39,682 nucleotides of DNA from Coriobacteriaceae bacterium (GCA_003862195.1 QOUO01000015.1:1-39682), one strand, 5' to 3'. Numbered from the stretch's first letter, positions 16,063 to 24,776 are shown. The notes: generated by a model from the letters alone, not told the origin. A program made the numbers and translations.

Positions 16063-16096
16063 AAGGGGTGCCCTTTGCGGTGCCCCTTGTCTTTTT
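16063..16096 (+). terminator. Terminator between pckA and the hydrogenase operon
   Basis: AAGGGGTGCC (16063-16072) pairs over ten positions with GGTGCCCCTT (16079-16088), two of them G-U, across a 6-base loop, followed by GTCTTTTT. It is well placed to end pckA transcription. It also shows that the in-frame GTG at 16068 is not the start of the next gene. Confidence 0.8.
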
Positions 16097-16154
16097 GTAT
16101 GCGGGTGCGCCGATGTGGGTGGCGTTTCTCGCACTTGCCTTGATTGGGGGAACT

Positions 16155-17978
16155 ATGGCAAGAATGCACGTGATGGAGAGGAGCGAGGCCCAGCAGATCA
16201 TGGATGAGCTCCATGACGCGGTAGGGCGCCGCTTGGCGGTGAGCTCGCTCGCGCCGTGCCCGGTCGAGTTCACGATGGCCTTTGTTGACATGTGCTCGAC
16301 CCAGAGCTGCGGAAAGTGCACGCCGTGCCGCGTGGGCCTCAGGATGCTTAGGCACATGCTTTCGGACGTGCTGACCGGCAGGGCGACCATGCAGACGCTC
16401 GACGACATCGAGCGGCTTGCGCGGGGCATCTACCTGTCGGCCGACTGCGCGATCGGCTACGAGGCGGGCGCGATGGCGCTCAAGGCGATACTGGGCTTCC
16501 ACGACGACTTCGTGCACCATGTCGAGCACCACGCGTGCGGCTTCTCGCAGTCCAAGCTCGTGCCGTGCGTGTCGGGCTGCCCGGCGGGGGTTGACATCCC
16601 GGGGTACATCGCGCTCGTGAAGGCGGGCCGCAACACGGACGCCGTGCGCCTCATCAGGAAGGACAACCCGCTGCCACTGGTCTGCGGCCTGGTGTGCGAG
16701 CATCCCTGCGAGATGAACTGCCGCCGCGGCATGGTGGACGACCCGATGAACATCCGCGCCATCAAGCGCTACGCCTGCGAGCACATGGAGTCCGACTACC
16801 GGCCCTGGATCGCGGCGGACACGGGCAAGCGCATCGCCGTCGTGGGCGGCGGACCTGCCGGCCTCAGCTGTGCGTACTACCTCGCGATTATGGGGCACCA
16901 CGTCACGATCCTGGAGCAGCGCAAGCACCTGGGCGGCATGCTGCGCTACGGCATTCCGGCGTACCGCCTGCCGCGCGAGCGCCTGGAGAGCGAGATCAAG
17001 TGGATCCTGGACTGCGGCATCGACGTCAGGTACGAGACCCCCGTGGAGGACGTGGACGAGCTGCGCGAGAAGTACGATGCCGTCTACCTGGCAATCGGCG
17101 CTCACGCGGACAGGAAGCTCGGGTTGCCGGGCGAGGATGCCGAGGGCGTCGAGTCCGCCGTGGAGATGCTGCGCTCCGTGGGCGACGACGAGCTTCCCGA
17201 CTACCGCGGCCAGCGCGTGTGCGTGATCGGCGGGGGCAACGTGGCCATGGACGTCGCGCGCACGAGCGTGCGCTGCGGCGCGGAGAAGGTCACCATCGTG
17301 TACCGCAGGCGCGTGGCGGACATGACCGCCCAGGACGAGGAGATCGCGGGTGCCCAGGCGGAGGGCTGCGAGCTCCTGGAGCTCAACGCGCCGCTCCGCA
17401 TCGCGACCGACGAGTCGGGTAGGGTCGCGGGGCTCGTGGTGCAGCCCCAGATCATCGGCGAGGTCAAGAGGGGTCGTCCTTCTCCCCGTGCGGCGGACAA
17501 GCCCGAGGTCACCATACCGTGCGAGCGCGTGATGGTGGCCATCGGCCAGGCTATCGACTCCAAGCCGTTCGAGCGCTTTGGCGTTCCGACCAAGTGGGGA
17601 CGCATCGTGACGGACGAGGCCGCGGAGGTGCCAGGCCTTGATGGCGTCTTTGCGGGCGGCGACTGCCAGACGGGGCCGGCCACGGTCATCCGCGCGATCA
17701 ACGCGGGCAAGGTGGCCGCGGGCAACATCGACAGCTACCTTGGCTTCGACCACAGGATCGAGCTGGACGTGGAGATCCCGCAGGTGCAGTTCCAGGGCAA
17801 GATGGAGTGCGGCCGCTGCGAGACGACGTTCCGCGAGGCCGAGGAGCGCAAGCGCGACTTTGACGAGATCGAGAACGGCCTTACGACCGAGGAGGTCATG
17901 CAGGAGTGCTCCAGGTGCCTGCGCTGCGACCACTTTGGCTATGGCGCGTTCCGTGGCGGGAGGATCCAGGAATGGTAG
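16155..17978 (+). CDS. NuoF-type Fe-S/GltD-like NAD(P) flavoprotein, hydrogenase partner
   Basis: This 607-residue fusion should pass electrons between NAD(P)H and the adjacent hydrogenase. Residues 45-100 match the Fe-S region of NADH dehydrogenase NuoF (CGKCTPCRVG; C52, C55, C58 and C98), but NuoF's FMN/NADH-binding domain is absent. From about 135 it matches the small subunit of glutamate synthase (GltD): cysteines at 138, 142, 177, 181, 185 and 189, an FAD site (VVGGGPAGL, 229-237) and an NAD(P) site (VIGGGNVAMD, 357-366). YRRR at 383-386 suggests NADPH. A C-terminal tail adds C552, C555, C585, C588 and C591, perhaps another cluster. No glutamate synthase large subunit is nearby. GGGGG precedes the ATG. 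Its end overlaps the hydrogenase gene by seven bases. Confidence 0.88.
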   Translation: MARMHVMERSEAQQIMDELHDAVGRRLAVSSLAPCPVEFTMAFVDMCSTQSCGKCTPCRVGLRMLRHMLSDVLTGRATMQTLDDIERLARGIYLSADCAIGYEAGAMALKAILGFHDDFVHHVEHHACGFSQSKLVPCVSGCPAGVDIPGYIALVKAGRNTDAVRLIRKDNPLPLVCGLVCEHPCEMNCRRGMVDDPMNIRAIKRYACEHMESDYRPWIAADTGKRIAVVGGGPAGLSCAYYLAIMGHHVTILEQRKHLGGMLRYGIPAYRLPRERLESEIKWILDCGIDVRYETPVEDVDELREKYDAVYLAIGAHADRKLGLPGEDAEGVESAVEMLRSVGDDELPDYRGQRVCVIGGGNVAMDVARTSVRCGAEKVTIVYRRRVADMTAQDEEIAGAQAEGCELLELNAPLRIATDESGRVAGLVVQPQIIGEVKRGRPSPRAADKPEVTIPCERVMVAIGQAIDSKPFERFGVPTKWGRIVTDEAAEVPGLDGVFAGGDCQTGPATVIRAINAGKVAAGNIDSYLGFDHRIELDVEIPQVQFQGKMECGRCETTFREAEERKRDFDEIENGLTTEEVMQECSRCLRCDHFGYGAFRGGRIQEW

Positions 17979-19795
17979 AGGAGCTCAAGACAAAGGTGAG
18001 CGAGAAGGACGCGTCCAGGGTCGTCACCGTCACGGTGGACGGCAAGACGGTGCAGGTTCCCGCCAACACGACCATACTGGACGCCTGCCGCAAGGCGGGG
18101 CAGGACGTTCCAACCCTGTGCTACCTGCGCGACATTAACGAGATTGGCTCCTGCCGCGTATGCGTGGTCGAGGTCGAGGGGATAGACCAGCTCGTGGCCT
18201 CGTGCAACAACTACGTGCTCGACGGCATGGTCGTCCACACCAACAGTCCCAAGGTGCGGCTTGCCCGACGCGAGAACGTGATGCTGCTTCTGGCGCAGCA
18301 CGACACCACGTGCACCACGTGTGCGCGGGGCGGCAACTGCAGCCTCGCGCAAGTCTCCAACGACCTGGGGATCATCGACTTTCCGTACAAGACCATCCTC
18401 GCGAACACCAAGTGGCCGCACGACTTCCCGCTTATCCGCAACAACGACAAGTGCATCCGCTGCATGCGCTGCATCCAGGTGTGCGACAAGATCCAGGCGT
18501 CCCACGTGTGGGACATCACCAACCGCGCGACGCACACGCTCGTGGACGTGGCCGGTGGCGCGGACATCCACGACGTGGACTGCACGCTGTGCGGCCAGTG
18601 CATCACGCACTGTCCGACGGGCGCCCTGCGCGAGCGCGACGACGTCATGCGCGTGTACGAGGCGCTCGCGGACCCGGACGTCACCACGATCGTCCAGATC
18701 GCGCCCTCCGTGCGCACGAGCTGGGGCGAGTACTGGAACCTCCCGGAGGAGAAGGCCACCATCAACCACCTGGTGGCGGCGCTCCGCCCGATGGGCTTCG
18801 ACTACATCGTCAACACGGACTTCTCCGCGGACCTCACCATCATGGAGGAGGGCACGGAGCTGCTCGGCCACATGGCGAGAAACGCCAACGGCGGGTCCGG
18901 CTACCCCATGTTCACGTCGTGCTGCCCAGGCTGGGTGCGCTTCGTGAAGGCGCACTACCCCGAGCTCGTGGACGACGTCTCCACGAGCAAGAGCCCGCAG
19001 CAGATGTTCGGCGCGGTGGTCAAGAGCTACTACGCCGAGCTGCTCGGAGTCGACCCGCACAAGATCTTCTCGCTCTCAATCATGCCCTGCGTCGCCAAGA
19101 AGGCGGAGTGTGCCTACCCCAACATGAACGACGCCTGCGGCGACCCGGACGTGGACTGCGTGCTCACCGTCCGCGAGCTGCAGCGGATGCTTCGCGCCGA
19201 CCACATAGACGTCGCCAACCTCGAGCCCGAGCCCTTTGACGAGCCGCTCGGCTACGGTTCGGGCGCCGGCATCATCTTCGGCGCGACGGGCGGCGTGATG
19301 GAGGCCGCGCTCAGGACCGCCTACCACATCGTCACGGGACAAAGGCCCAAGGACGACATGTTCGAGCAGGTCCGTGGGCTCAGGGGCTGGAAGGAGGCCA
19401 CGTTCGACCTGGCCGGGACAAAGGTGCGCGTCGCCGTCGCCTCCGGCCTCGCCAACGCGCGCGACCTGTGCGACGCGATCCTTTCCGGCGAGGTCAGCTA
19501 CGACTTCGTGGAGGTCATGGCCTGCCCCGGCGGCTGCGTGGGCGGCGGTGGGCAGCCCATCCACGACGGCGAGGAGCTCGCCGGTGAGCGTGGCAAGGTG
19601 CTCTACGGTCTGGACAAGGTGTCCCACTACCGCAACTCGTACGAGAACCCTGACATCGTACGCTGCTACAAGGAGTACTTCGGAAAGCCCATGAGCGAGC
19701 TTGCGGAGAGGCTCCTGCACACGGACCAGCACGGCTGGATGATGCCCGCGGAGTGGATCCGCCAGGCGGAAGAGGCGCCAACGGCGGGGGAGTGA
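17972..19795 (+). CDS. hydA: [FeFe] hydrogenase, catalytic subunit
   Basis: It interconverts H2 with protons and electrons in the cytoplasm; no signal peptide is visible. The 607-residue product has, in order: a [2Fe-2S] domain (C50, C61, C64, C78), a His-Cys [4Fe-4S] motif (H110, C114, C117, C123), two ferredoxin clusters (C161, C164, C167, C171; C204, C207, C210, C214), and the H-cluster domain. All three signatures are intact: TSCCPGW (315-321), MPCVAKK (371-377) and MACPGGC (516-522). The proton-path residues I can place (C317 and the IMEE glutamates) are also kept. A small-subunit-like tail follows. The modular length is that of multimeric, pyridine-nucleotide-linked enzymes. The maturases HydE, HydF and HydG are not in the window. 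The start overlaps the upstream gene (ATGGTAG). Confidence 0.96.
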   Translation: MVEELKTKVSEKDASRVVTVTVDGKTVQVPANTTILDACRKAGQDVPTLCYLRDINEIGSCRVCVVEVEGIDQLVASCNNYVLDGMVVHTNSPKVRLARRENVMLLLAQHDTTCTTCARGGNCSLAQVSNDLGIIDFPYKTILANTKWPHDFPLIRNNDKCIRCMRCIQVCDKIQASHVWDITNRATHTLVDVAGGADIHDVDCTLCGQCITHCPTGALRERDDVMRVYEALADPDVTTIVQIAPSVRTSWGEYWNLPEEKATINHLVAALRPMGFDYIVNTDFSADLTIMEEGTELLGHMARNANGGSGYPMFTSCCPGWVRFVKAHYPELVDDVSTSKSPQQMFGAVVKSYYAELLGVDPHKIFSLSIMPCVAKKAECAYPNMNDACGDPDVDCVLTVRELQRMLRADHIDVANLEPEPFDEPLGYGSGAGIIFGATGGVMEAALRTAYHIVTGQRPKDDMFEQVRGLRGWKEATFDLAGTKVRVAVASGLANARDLCDAILSGEVSYDFVEVMACPGGCVGGGGQPIHDGEELAGERGKVLYGLDKVSHYRNSYENPDIVRCYKEYFGKPMSELAERLLHTDQHGWMMPAEWIRQAEEAPTAGE

Positions 19796-19831
19796 CGCTT
19801 GGCGCGCGGCTCCGTTGGACAGGCAGCAAAA

Positions 19832-19871
19832 AGGGGCGCCGCCGCAACCCATGTGGTGCGGCGGCGCCCCT
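19832..19871 (-). terminator. Terminator of pta, shared with hydrogenase operon end
   Basis: AGGGGCGCCGCCGCA (19832-19846) and TGCGGCGGCGCCCCT (19857-19871) form a perfect 15-bp stem with a 10-base loop. On the minus strand it is followed by TTTTTGCTG, so it is a strong terminator for pta. On the plus strand it lacks a T-tract but lies just after hydA. Confidence 0.85.
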
Positions 19872-19900
19872 CGTGCGCTCGGTATGTGCCAGGCGAAGGC

Positions 19901-20878
19901 CTACTCGGCCATCTGGGCCTGGACCGCGGTGATCGCGATGACGCCCACGATGTCATCGGCGGAGCAGCCGCGCGACAGGTCGTTCACAGGCTTCGCGATG
20001 CCCTGCAGGATGGGGCCGTACGCGTCGGCGCCGGCAAAGCGCTGCACGAGCTTGTAGCCGATGTTGCCCGCCTCGAGGTCGGGGAAGACCAGCACGTTGG
20101 CGTTGCCGGCGACCTTGGAGCCGGGGGCCTTGAGCGCGGCAACGCTCGGGACGAGGGCCGCGTCAAGCTGCAGGTCGCCGTCGACGGAGAGCTCGGGCGC
20201 CTTCTCGTGGGCGAGCTCGGTGGCCTCCTGGACCTTCGTCGGGACGTCGCCCTTGGCGGAGCCCATGGTGGAGAAGGACAGCATGGCCACTCGCGGCTCG
20301 GTGCCCATGTACTTCTCCCACGACTTGGCGGACGCGATGGCGATCTCGGAGAGCTCGTCGGCGTTGGGGGCGATGTTCAGGCCGCAGTCGGCAAACAGCA
20401 GCGTGCCGTCCTCGCCGTACTCCTTCTTGTCCGTGCACATGATGAAGAACGCGGACACGAGCTTCGTGCCGGGGGCGGTCTTCAGGATCTGCAGCGCGGG
20501 TCGCAGCGTGTTGGCGGTGGAGTGGCAGGCGCCGGAGACCAGGCCGTCGGCATCGCCCATCTTCACCATCATGGTGCCAAAGTAGGTGGCGTCGTTCATC
20601 TGCTCCATGGCCTCGGGCAGCGTGACGCCCTTCTTCTTGCGGAGCTCCGCAAAGGCGGCGGCGTACTCGTCGTGCTTCTCGGCGGTGCGCGGATCGATCA
20701 CCTTGACGCCCTCAACGTCGATTTTGCTGGGGTCGCCAAGAATCACGAGGTTGGCCAGGCCCTCCGCGACGACCTTCTTGGCCGCCTCGATGGTGCGCGG
20801 GTCCTCGCCCTCGGGCAGGACGATGGTCTTCTTCTCCTTCTTGGCAGCGGCCTTCATCCTGTTCAGAAAATCGCTCAA
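19901..20878 (-). CDS. pta: Phosphate acetyltransferase
   Basis: It converts acetyl-CoA and phosphate to acetyl phosphate, the substrate of acetate kinase. The 325-residue product is the short, single-domain Pta type without the regulatory N-terminal domains of E. coli Pta. Family segments include VLPEGEDPRT near the N-terminus, DGLVSGACHSTANTLRPALQ, and MLSFSTMGSAKG, and the end NDLSRGCSADDIVG. I chose the TTG at 20878 because GGAG lies five bases upstream; the next ATG has no ribosome-binding site. It is monocistronic and divergent from glf. Confidence 0.94.
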   Translation of the reverse strand: MSDFLNRMKAAAKKEKKTIVLPEGEDPRTIEAAKKVVAEGLANLVILGDPSKIDVEGVKVIDPRTAEKHDEYAAAFAELRKKKGVTLPEAMEQMNDATYFGTMMVKMGDADGLVSGACHSTANTLRPALQILKTAPGTKLVSAFFIMCTDKKEYGEDGTLLFADCGLNIAPNADELSEIAIASAKSWEKYMGTEPRVAMLSFSTMGSAKGDVPTKVQEATELAHEKAPELSVDGDLQLDAALVPSVAALKAPGSKVAGNANVLVFPDLEAGNIGYKLVQRFAGADAYGPILQGIAKPVNDLSRGCSADDIVGVIAITAVQAQMAE

Positions 20879-20898
20879 TTTATCTCCTCTCCGCGCCT

Positions 20899-20921
20899 TC
20901 TGCGGCGGATTTTGCCGCAGA
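20899..20921 (-). other. Hairpin in the pta leader
   Basis: TCTGCGGC (20899-20906) and GCCGCAGA (20914-20921) form a perfect 8-bp stem with a 7-base loop, about 20 bases before the pta start. There is no T-tract. It may stabilise the transcript or be incidental. Confidence 0.4.
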
Positions 20922-20969
20922 GGCAAACATTTTTGCGCGTCGGCTGGGTATTTCTGCCTACGAACAAGT

Positions 20970-20975
20970 ATTATA
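20970..20975 (-). promoter_or_regulatory. Candidate -10 of pta
   Basis: On the minus strand this is TATAAT, a perfect -10, about 92 bases before the pta TTG. No good -35 is seen, which is common in actinobacteria. On the plus strand, TAGAAT at 20987-20992 could serve glf. Confidence 0.4.
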
Positions 20976-21085
20976 TGCCCTCGTGCTAGAATCGGATTCG
21001 TGAACGCTTGGCGTATGGCTTGGTGCCAAGGGCCGTGTGGCGACCGTACTAGACGGCGCCAATGTCATGAAGGGATCTTTTCCAC

Positions 21086-22285
21086 ATGGGTATCACCAAT
21101 GGTCTGCCGGAGGACTTCAACCCCCAGAACTACGATGCCATCGTCGTGGGCGCTGGCTACGCGGGTGCCGTCTGCGCGCGCAGGCTCGCGGAGGCCTGCG
21201 GCGACAAGGTCGCAATCGTCGAGCGTCGCAACCACATCGCCGGCAACGCGTACGACTGCCTGGACGATGCGGGCGTTCTGATCCACAAGTACGGTCCGCA
21301 CATCTACCACACCGCCAACGAGCGCGTGGACGAGTACCTCTCGCGCTTCACGGAGTGGACCGACTACAGCCACAAGGTCCTCGCCAACATCCACGGCACG
21401 CTCATGCCTGTGCCGTTCAACCACCAGTCCCTCAAGCTCGCGTTTGGTGACGAGAAGGGCGAGCACCTTTACCAGAAGCTCGTCGCCACCTTCGGCGAGA
21501 ACAAGAAGGTCCCCATCATGGACCTCAGGGAGAAGAACGATCCCGAGCTCTCGGAGGTCGCGGACTACGTGTACGAGAACGTCTTCCTGCACTACACCAT
21601 GAAGCAGTGGGGCAAGACGCCCGACCAGATCGACCCATCCGTCATGGGCCGCGTCCCCGTCTTCGTGGGCGACGACGACCGCTACTTCCCGCAGGCGCCG
21701 CACCAGGGCATGCCGAAGGTCTCCTACACGGACCTCTTCGAGCACATGCTCGACCACGACCTCATCTCCGTCTTCCTCGAGGTCGACGCGCGCGACATCC
21801 TCAAGGTGGGCGACGGCCACGTCTACGTGTGCGGCAAGCCCTACGGCGGCGAGGTCATCTACACCGGCGCCCTTGACGAGCTCTTCGACTTCGACCTTGG
21901 CGCGCTCCCGTACCGCACCGTCGACATGGTGTTCGAGACGCTGGACGAGGACCAGTTCCAGCCCGTCGGCACCGTCAACTACACCGTGTCCGAGAACTTC
22001 ACGCGCATCACGGAGTTCAAGAACATGACGGGCCAGGTCGTCCCGGGCAAGACCACGATCCTGCGCGAGTACTCCAGGACGTACCTGCCGGGCGTGGGCG
22101 AGACCCCGTACTACGTCATCAACGAGCCCGAGAACATCGAGCTCTACAAGCGCTACCGTGCCCGCGTCGAGGACGTGCTCAACTTCCACGTCGTCGGCCG
22201 CCTCGCGGAGTACCGCTACTACGACATGGACGGCGTCACGGCCTCCGCGCTCGACCTGTCCGACGAGCTCATCGCGAGCCACTAG
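21086..22285 (+). CDS. glf: UDP-galactopyranose mutase
   Basis: This flavoenzyme converts UDP-galactopyranose to UDP-galactofuranose, the donor for galactofuranose in surface glycans. The 399-residue product has the FAD motif VVGAGYAGAVCARRLAE, then ERRNHIAGNAYD and HKYGPHIYHT, and the substrate-binding REYSRTYLPG. Length is normal for bacterial Glf. GAAGGGA lies about 10 bases before the ATG. It is followed after 68 bases by a GT2 glycosyltransferase on the same strand. The gap holds only an imperfect GC-rich hairpin. A galactofuranosyltransferase role for the neighbours is possible but unproven. Confidence 0.96.
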   Translation: MGITNGLPEDFNPQNYDAIVVGAGYAGAVCARRLAEACGDKVAIVERRNHIAGNAYDCLDDAGVLIHKYGPHIYHTANERVDEYLSRFTEWTDYSHKVLANIHGTLMPVPFNHQSLKLAFGDEKGEHLYQKLVATFGENKKVPIMDLREKNDPELSEVADYVYENVFLHYTMKQWGKTPDQIDPSVMGRVPVFVGDDDRYFPQAPHQGMPKVSYTDLFEHMLDHDLISVFLEVDARDILKVGDGHVYVCGKPYGGEVIYTGALDELFDFDLGALPYRTVDMVFETLDEDQFQPVGTVNYTVSENFTRITEFKNMTGQVVPGKTTILREYSRTYLPGVGETPYYVINEPENIELYKRYRARVEDVLNFHVVGRLAEYRYYDMDGVTASALDLSDELIASH

Positions 22286-22353
22286 ACAAACCAAGAACGC
22301 CTTGGCCGGTCGTCGCTGGTGCGTCGGCCGGCTTTGGCATAGGGAACGGAAAC

Positions 22354-23388
22354 ATGAATAAGATCCTGAGCTTCGGCATCCCCTGCTATAACTCCTCCGA
22401 GTACATGGACCACTGCATCTCGTCCATCCTCGAGGGCAGCGACTACGCGGAGGACGTCCAGATCATCGTGGTGGACGACGGCTCCAACAAGGACGACACC
22501 CTGGCCAAGGCCCAGGAGTGGGAGAGGCGCTACCCCACGATCGTGAAGGCCGTCCACCAGGAGAACGGTGGTCACGGCATCGCGGTCATGAAGGGCCTCG
22601 AGAACGCCGAGGGCACCTACTACAAGGTGGTCGACTCCGACGACTGGGTCGATGGGGACTCGCTCAAGGAGCTGCTCGATCTTCTCCGCCGCTTCGAGGA
22701 GCTGGGCACGAGGGTCGACCTCGTCATCTCGAACTACGTGTACGAGCACGTGGAGGACGGCAAGCAGAACGTCGTGGACTACGAGGGCTCGCTTCCCACC
22801 AACAAGATCTTTACCTGGGACGACATGGGGCACTTCAGCGTCAAGAAGTACCTGCTCATGCACTCGCTCTGCTATCGCACGGACGTCCTGCGCGACGGCG
22901 GTCTCCCCATGCCGCCGCACACGTTCTACGTGGACAACATCTATGCGTACGTGCCGTTCCCGCGCTGCAAGACGCTCTACTACCTGCCCGTGAACCTGTA
23001 CCGCTACTTCATCGGCCGTGCGGACCAGTCCGTCAACGAGAAGGTCCTCACGTCCAGGATCGACCACTACTGGCGCGTGGCGCGCATCATGATGAAGTCG
23101 TACCACCTCTACGACGACATCCAGAGCCCCAAGCTCCGCACCTACATGCTCAACTACTTCACGATCATCATGGCAATCTGCTCCGTGTTCTCGCGCCTGT
23201 CCGACCGCCCGGACGCCATGGACCAGCTGCAGCAGCTCTGGGACGACCTCAAGGCCTACGACCCCAGGATGTACCGCCACGCCAAGCACGGCATGGTCGG
23301 CACGTTCAGTAACCTTCCCACCAAGGCGGGCGAGAAGACCACCCTCGGAATCTACAAGCTCGCCCAGAAGATCGTCAAATTCAACTAG
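22354..23388 (+). CDS. Family 2 glycosyltransferase
   Basis: The 344-residue protein is a GT-A fold transferase. It opens with ILSFGIPCYNSSEYMDHCI, has the nucleotide-binding IIVVDDGSNKDDT segment, and the metal-binding VVDSDDWV. The remaining C-terminal 200 residues are less conserved, with a partly hydrophobic segment near 265-285 but no clear membrane anchor. Donor and acceptor cannot be deduced. Its place after glf suggests action on a cell-surface glycan. A perfect 12-bp terminator hairpin follows. Confidence 0.92.
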   Translation: MNKILSFGIPCYNSSEYMDHCISSILEGSDYAEDVQIIVVDDGSNKDDTLAKAQEWERRYPTIVKAVHQENGGHGIAVMKGLENAEGTYYKVVDSDDWVDGDSLKELLDLLRRFEELGTRVDLVISNYVYEHVEDGKQNVVDYEGSLPTNKIFTWDDMGHFSVKKYLLMHSLCYRTDVLRDGGLPMPPHTFYVDNIYAYVPFPRCKTLYYLPVNLYRYFIGRADQSVNEKVLTSRIDHYWRVARIMMKSYHLYDDIQSPKLRTYMLNYFTIIMAICSVFSRLSDRPDAMDQLQQLWDDLKAYDPRMYRHAKHGMVGTFSNLPTKAGEKTTLGIYKLAQKIVKFN

Positions 23389-23434
23389 TCGTCGGCGCGT
23401 GGGGGCCGACTGCCCCATGCAAGCGAAACGAAAG

Positions 23435-23462
23435 GGCCGCCCCGGATGAATCCGGGGCGGCC
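23435..23462. terminator. Bidirectional terminator between GT2 and GT8 genes
   Basis: GGCCGCCCCGGA (23435-23446) and TCCGGGGCGGCC (23451-23462) form a perfect 12-bp stem with loop TGAA. It lies between converging genes. Tails are TTGCCGTTCTT (+) and CTTTCGTTTCG (-). Confidence 0.85.
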
Positions 23463-23526
23463 TTGCCGTTCTTCTCGCCCGTCGTGACGTGACGGGAATC
23501 GTGCGGACGCCTGATGCCGCGGGAGC

Positions 23527-24639
23527 CTAGCCCAGGTCGCCGCCTATGGCCACGTAGCTCTTGATGGCGCGGGTGCGACGCTTGGTGCCAGGAGGGAACG
23601 TCTTGTCGAACAGCGGCATGATGCCCTTGAAGATCACGCTCACCTTGGCACGGTCGAGCTTGCCCGCGACGGAGTTCTGCGAGTCGTCAAGCCTCTGGTT
23701 GAGCACGTCCACAAACGCGCTCCGGCGCGCGTACTCCCAGAAGTAGTCGCCCATGTCGCAGTCGGGGTAGTCCCAGGGCCTGTCGTCCGGGCCCGCGTAG
23801 TGGACGATGGCCGGGTTCGCGCGCGCGGCCTCGTACTGGTCCCGCAGCTCCTGCGGGTCCTGGGCGATGATCTTCTCGCGCCTCAGGTGCTTCCAGTCCA
23901 TCAGGGTGTTCCAGCGCATGTCGATGCGGACGTAGTTGCCGTCCGCGAGCATGTTGAGGATGTCCTGGTCGAGCCAGCGCCACACGCGGACGGTGGAGAG
24001 GCTCAGCATGTCCCTCACGGTGAAGGCGTAGCGGAACGCCTCGAGGTTCATCACGAGTACGCCGGCCTGGAAGTACTGCATGGGGTCGGACAGCTTGATG
24101 TCGTTCTTGAGGTAGGGCCCCACGGTGCCGTCGTAGCCGAGCATCATTCCCACGGTGTCGGCGTCGCGCGTGGCGCCCAGCAGGCAGCCGTCCACGTCCA
24201 CGTCATAGAGCGTGGCGATGTCCTCCAGAACCACGAGGTCGGAGTCGAGGTAGACGGCCTTCCTCACGTTGGGGAGGAGCCACGGAGCCAGCAGGCGGAA
24301 GAACGTCTCGGGCCTGAAGTGGCCGTGGTGGGGGAGCTTGGTCCCGTGCAGGGCGATCTCGGGGTTAAGGAAGCCGAGCCGCATGTTGGGATAGGGGAGA
24401 TGCCCCACGAGCGTGTCAATCGAGTGCTGCGACAGGTCGCGCGTGAGCACGACGATGTCATAGTGGCGGTCGGGAGACATGTGCTCCACGATCGACTGGA
24501 TGGTCACCGCGGTGTACGGCACGAAGTACTCGTTGCAGGCGAGGACGATGACGACGTCCGAGAAGGACATCCCCATCTCCTCGACGGTGCACGAGAGCTG
24601 CGTGAGCCTGCCGGCCTCGGTGTTCGAGCTGTTAGGCAT
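23527..24639 (-). CDS. Family 8 glycosyltransferase
   Basis: The 370-residue protein matches the GT8 (LgtC/GlgA-like galactosyl/glucosyl) family. It shows VVIVLACNEYFVPYTAVTIQSI at the start, the metal-binding KAVYLDSDLVVLEDI, a FQAGVLVMNLEAFR segment, and the late HYAGPDDRPWDYP, equivalent to the family HFxGxxKPW. A 150-residue C-terminal part after this is basic and may contact the membrane. GT8 enzymes usually transfer galactose or glucose from a UDP-sugar. GAGG lies four bases before the ATG. It faces the glf/GT2 pair and probably acts on the same class of surface glycan, an inference from position. Confidence 0.93.
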   Translation of the reverse strand: MPNSSNTEAGRLTQLSCTVEEMGMSFSDVVIVLACNEYFVPYTAVTIQSIVEHMSPDRHYDIVVLTRDLSQHSIDTLVGHLPYPNMRLGFLNPEIALHGTKLPHHGHFRPETFFRLLAPWLLPNVRKAVYLDSDLVVLEDIATLYDVDVDGCLLGATRDADTVGMMLGYDGTVGPYLKNDIKLSDPMQYFQAGVLVMNLEAFRYAFTVRDMLSLSTVRVWRWLDQDILNMLADGNYVRIDMRWNTLMDWKHLRREKIIAQDPQELRDQYEAARANPAIVHYAGPDDRPWDYPDCDMGDYFWEYARRSAFVDVLNQRLDDSQNSVAGKLDRAKVSVIFKGIMPLFDKTFPPGTKRRTRAIKSYVAIGGDLG

Positions 24640-24697
24640 AGGACCTCACTGGTGCCAGCGATGCTGGCGTGATGGGAAACAAATCCATAACATGCAG

Positions 24698-24706
24698 ATT
24701 CTAACA
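24698..24706 (-). promoter_or_regulatory. Extended -10 for the GT8 gene
   Basis: On the minus strand this reads TGTTAGAAT, an extended -10 (TGn-TAGAAT), about 60 bases before the GT8 ATG. A short CCAGC/GCTGG inverted repeat lies between the two. Confidence 0.4.
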
Positions 24707-24776
24707 GAGCGGGCGAGAAGTGCGTGCATGCGTAGCAGAAAGCCAGATGAAACGCGCAACGATGCCGCTGGGTGGT

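Noticed and set aside
16068-16154. Upstream start (GTG at 16068) for the flavoprotein gene
   Set aside because: It lies inside the terminator stem and has no ribosome-binding site. The ATG at 16155 has GGGGG upstream and begins the family similarity.
13997-16429. An 810-codon open frame on the minus strand opposite pckA
   Set aside because: Its composition mirrors the antisense of pckA, and it crosses three real genes and a terminator.
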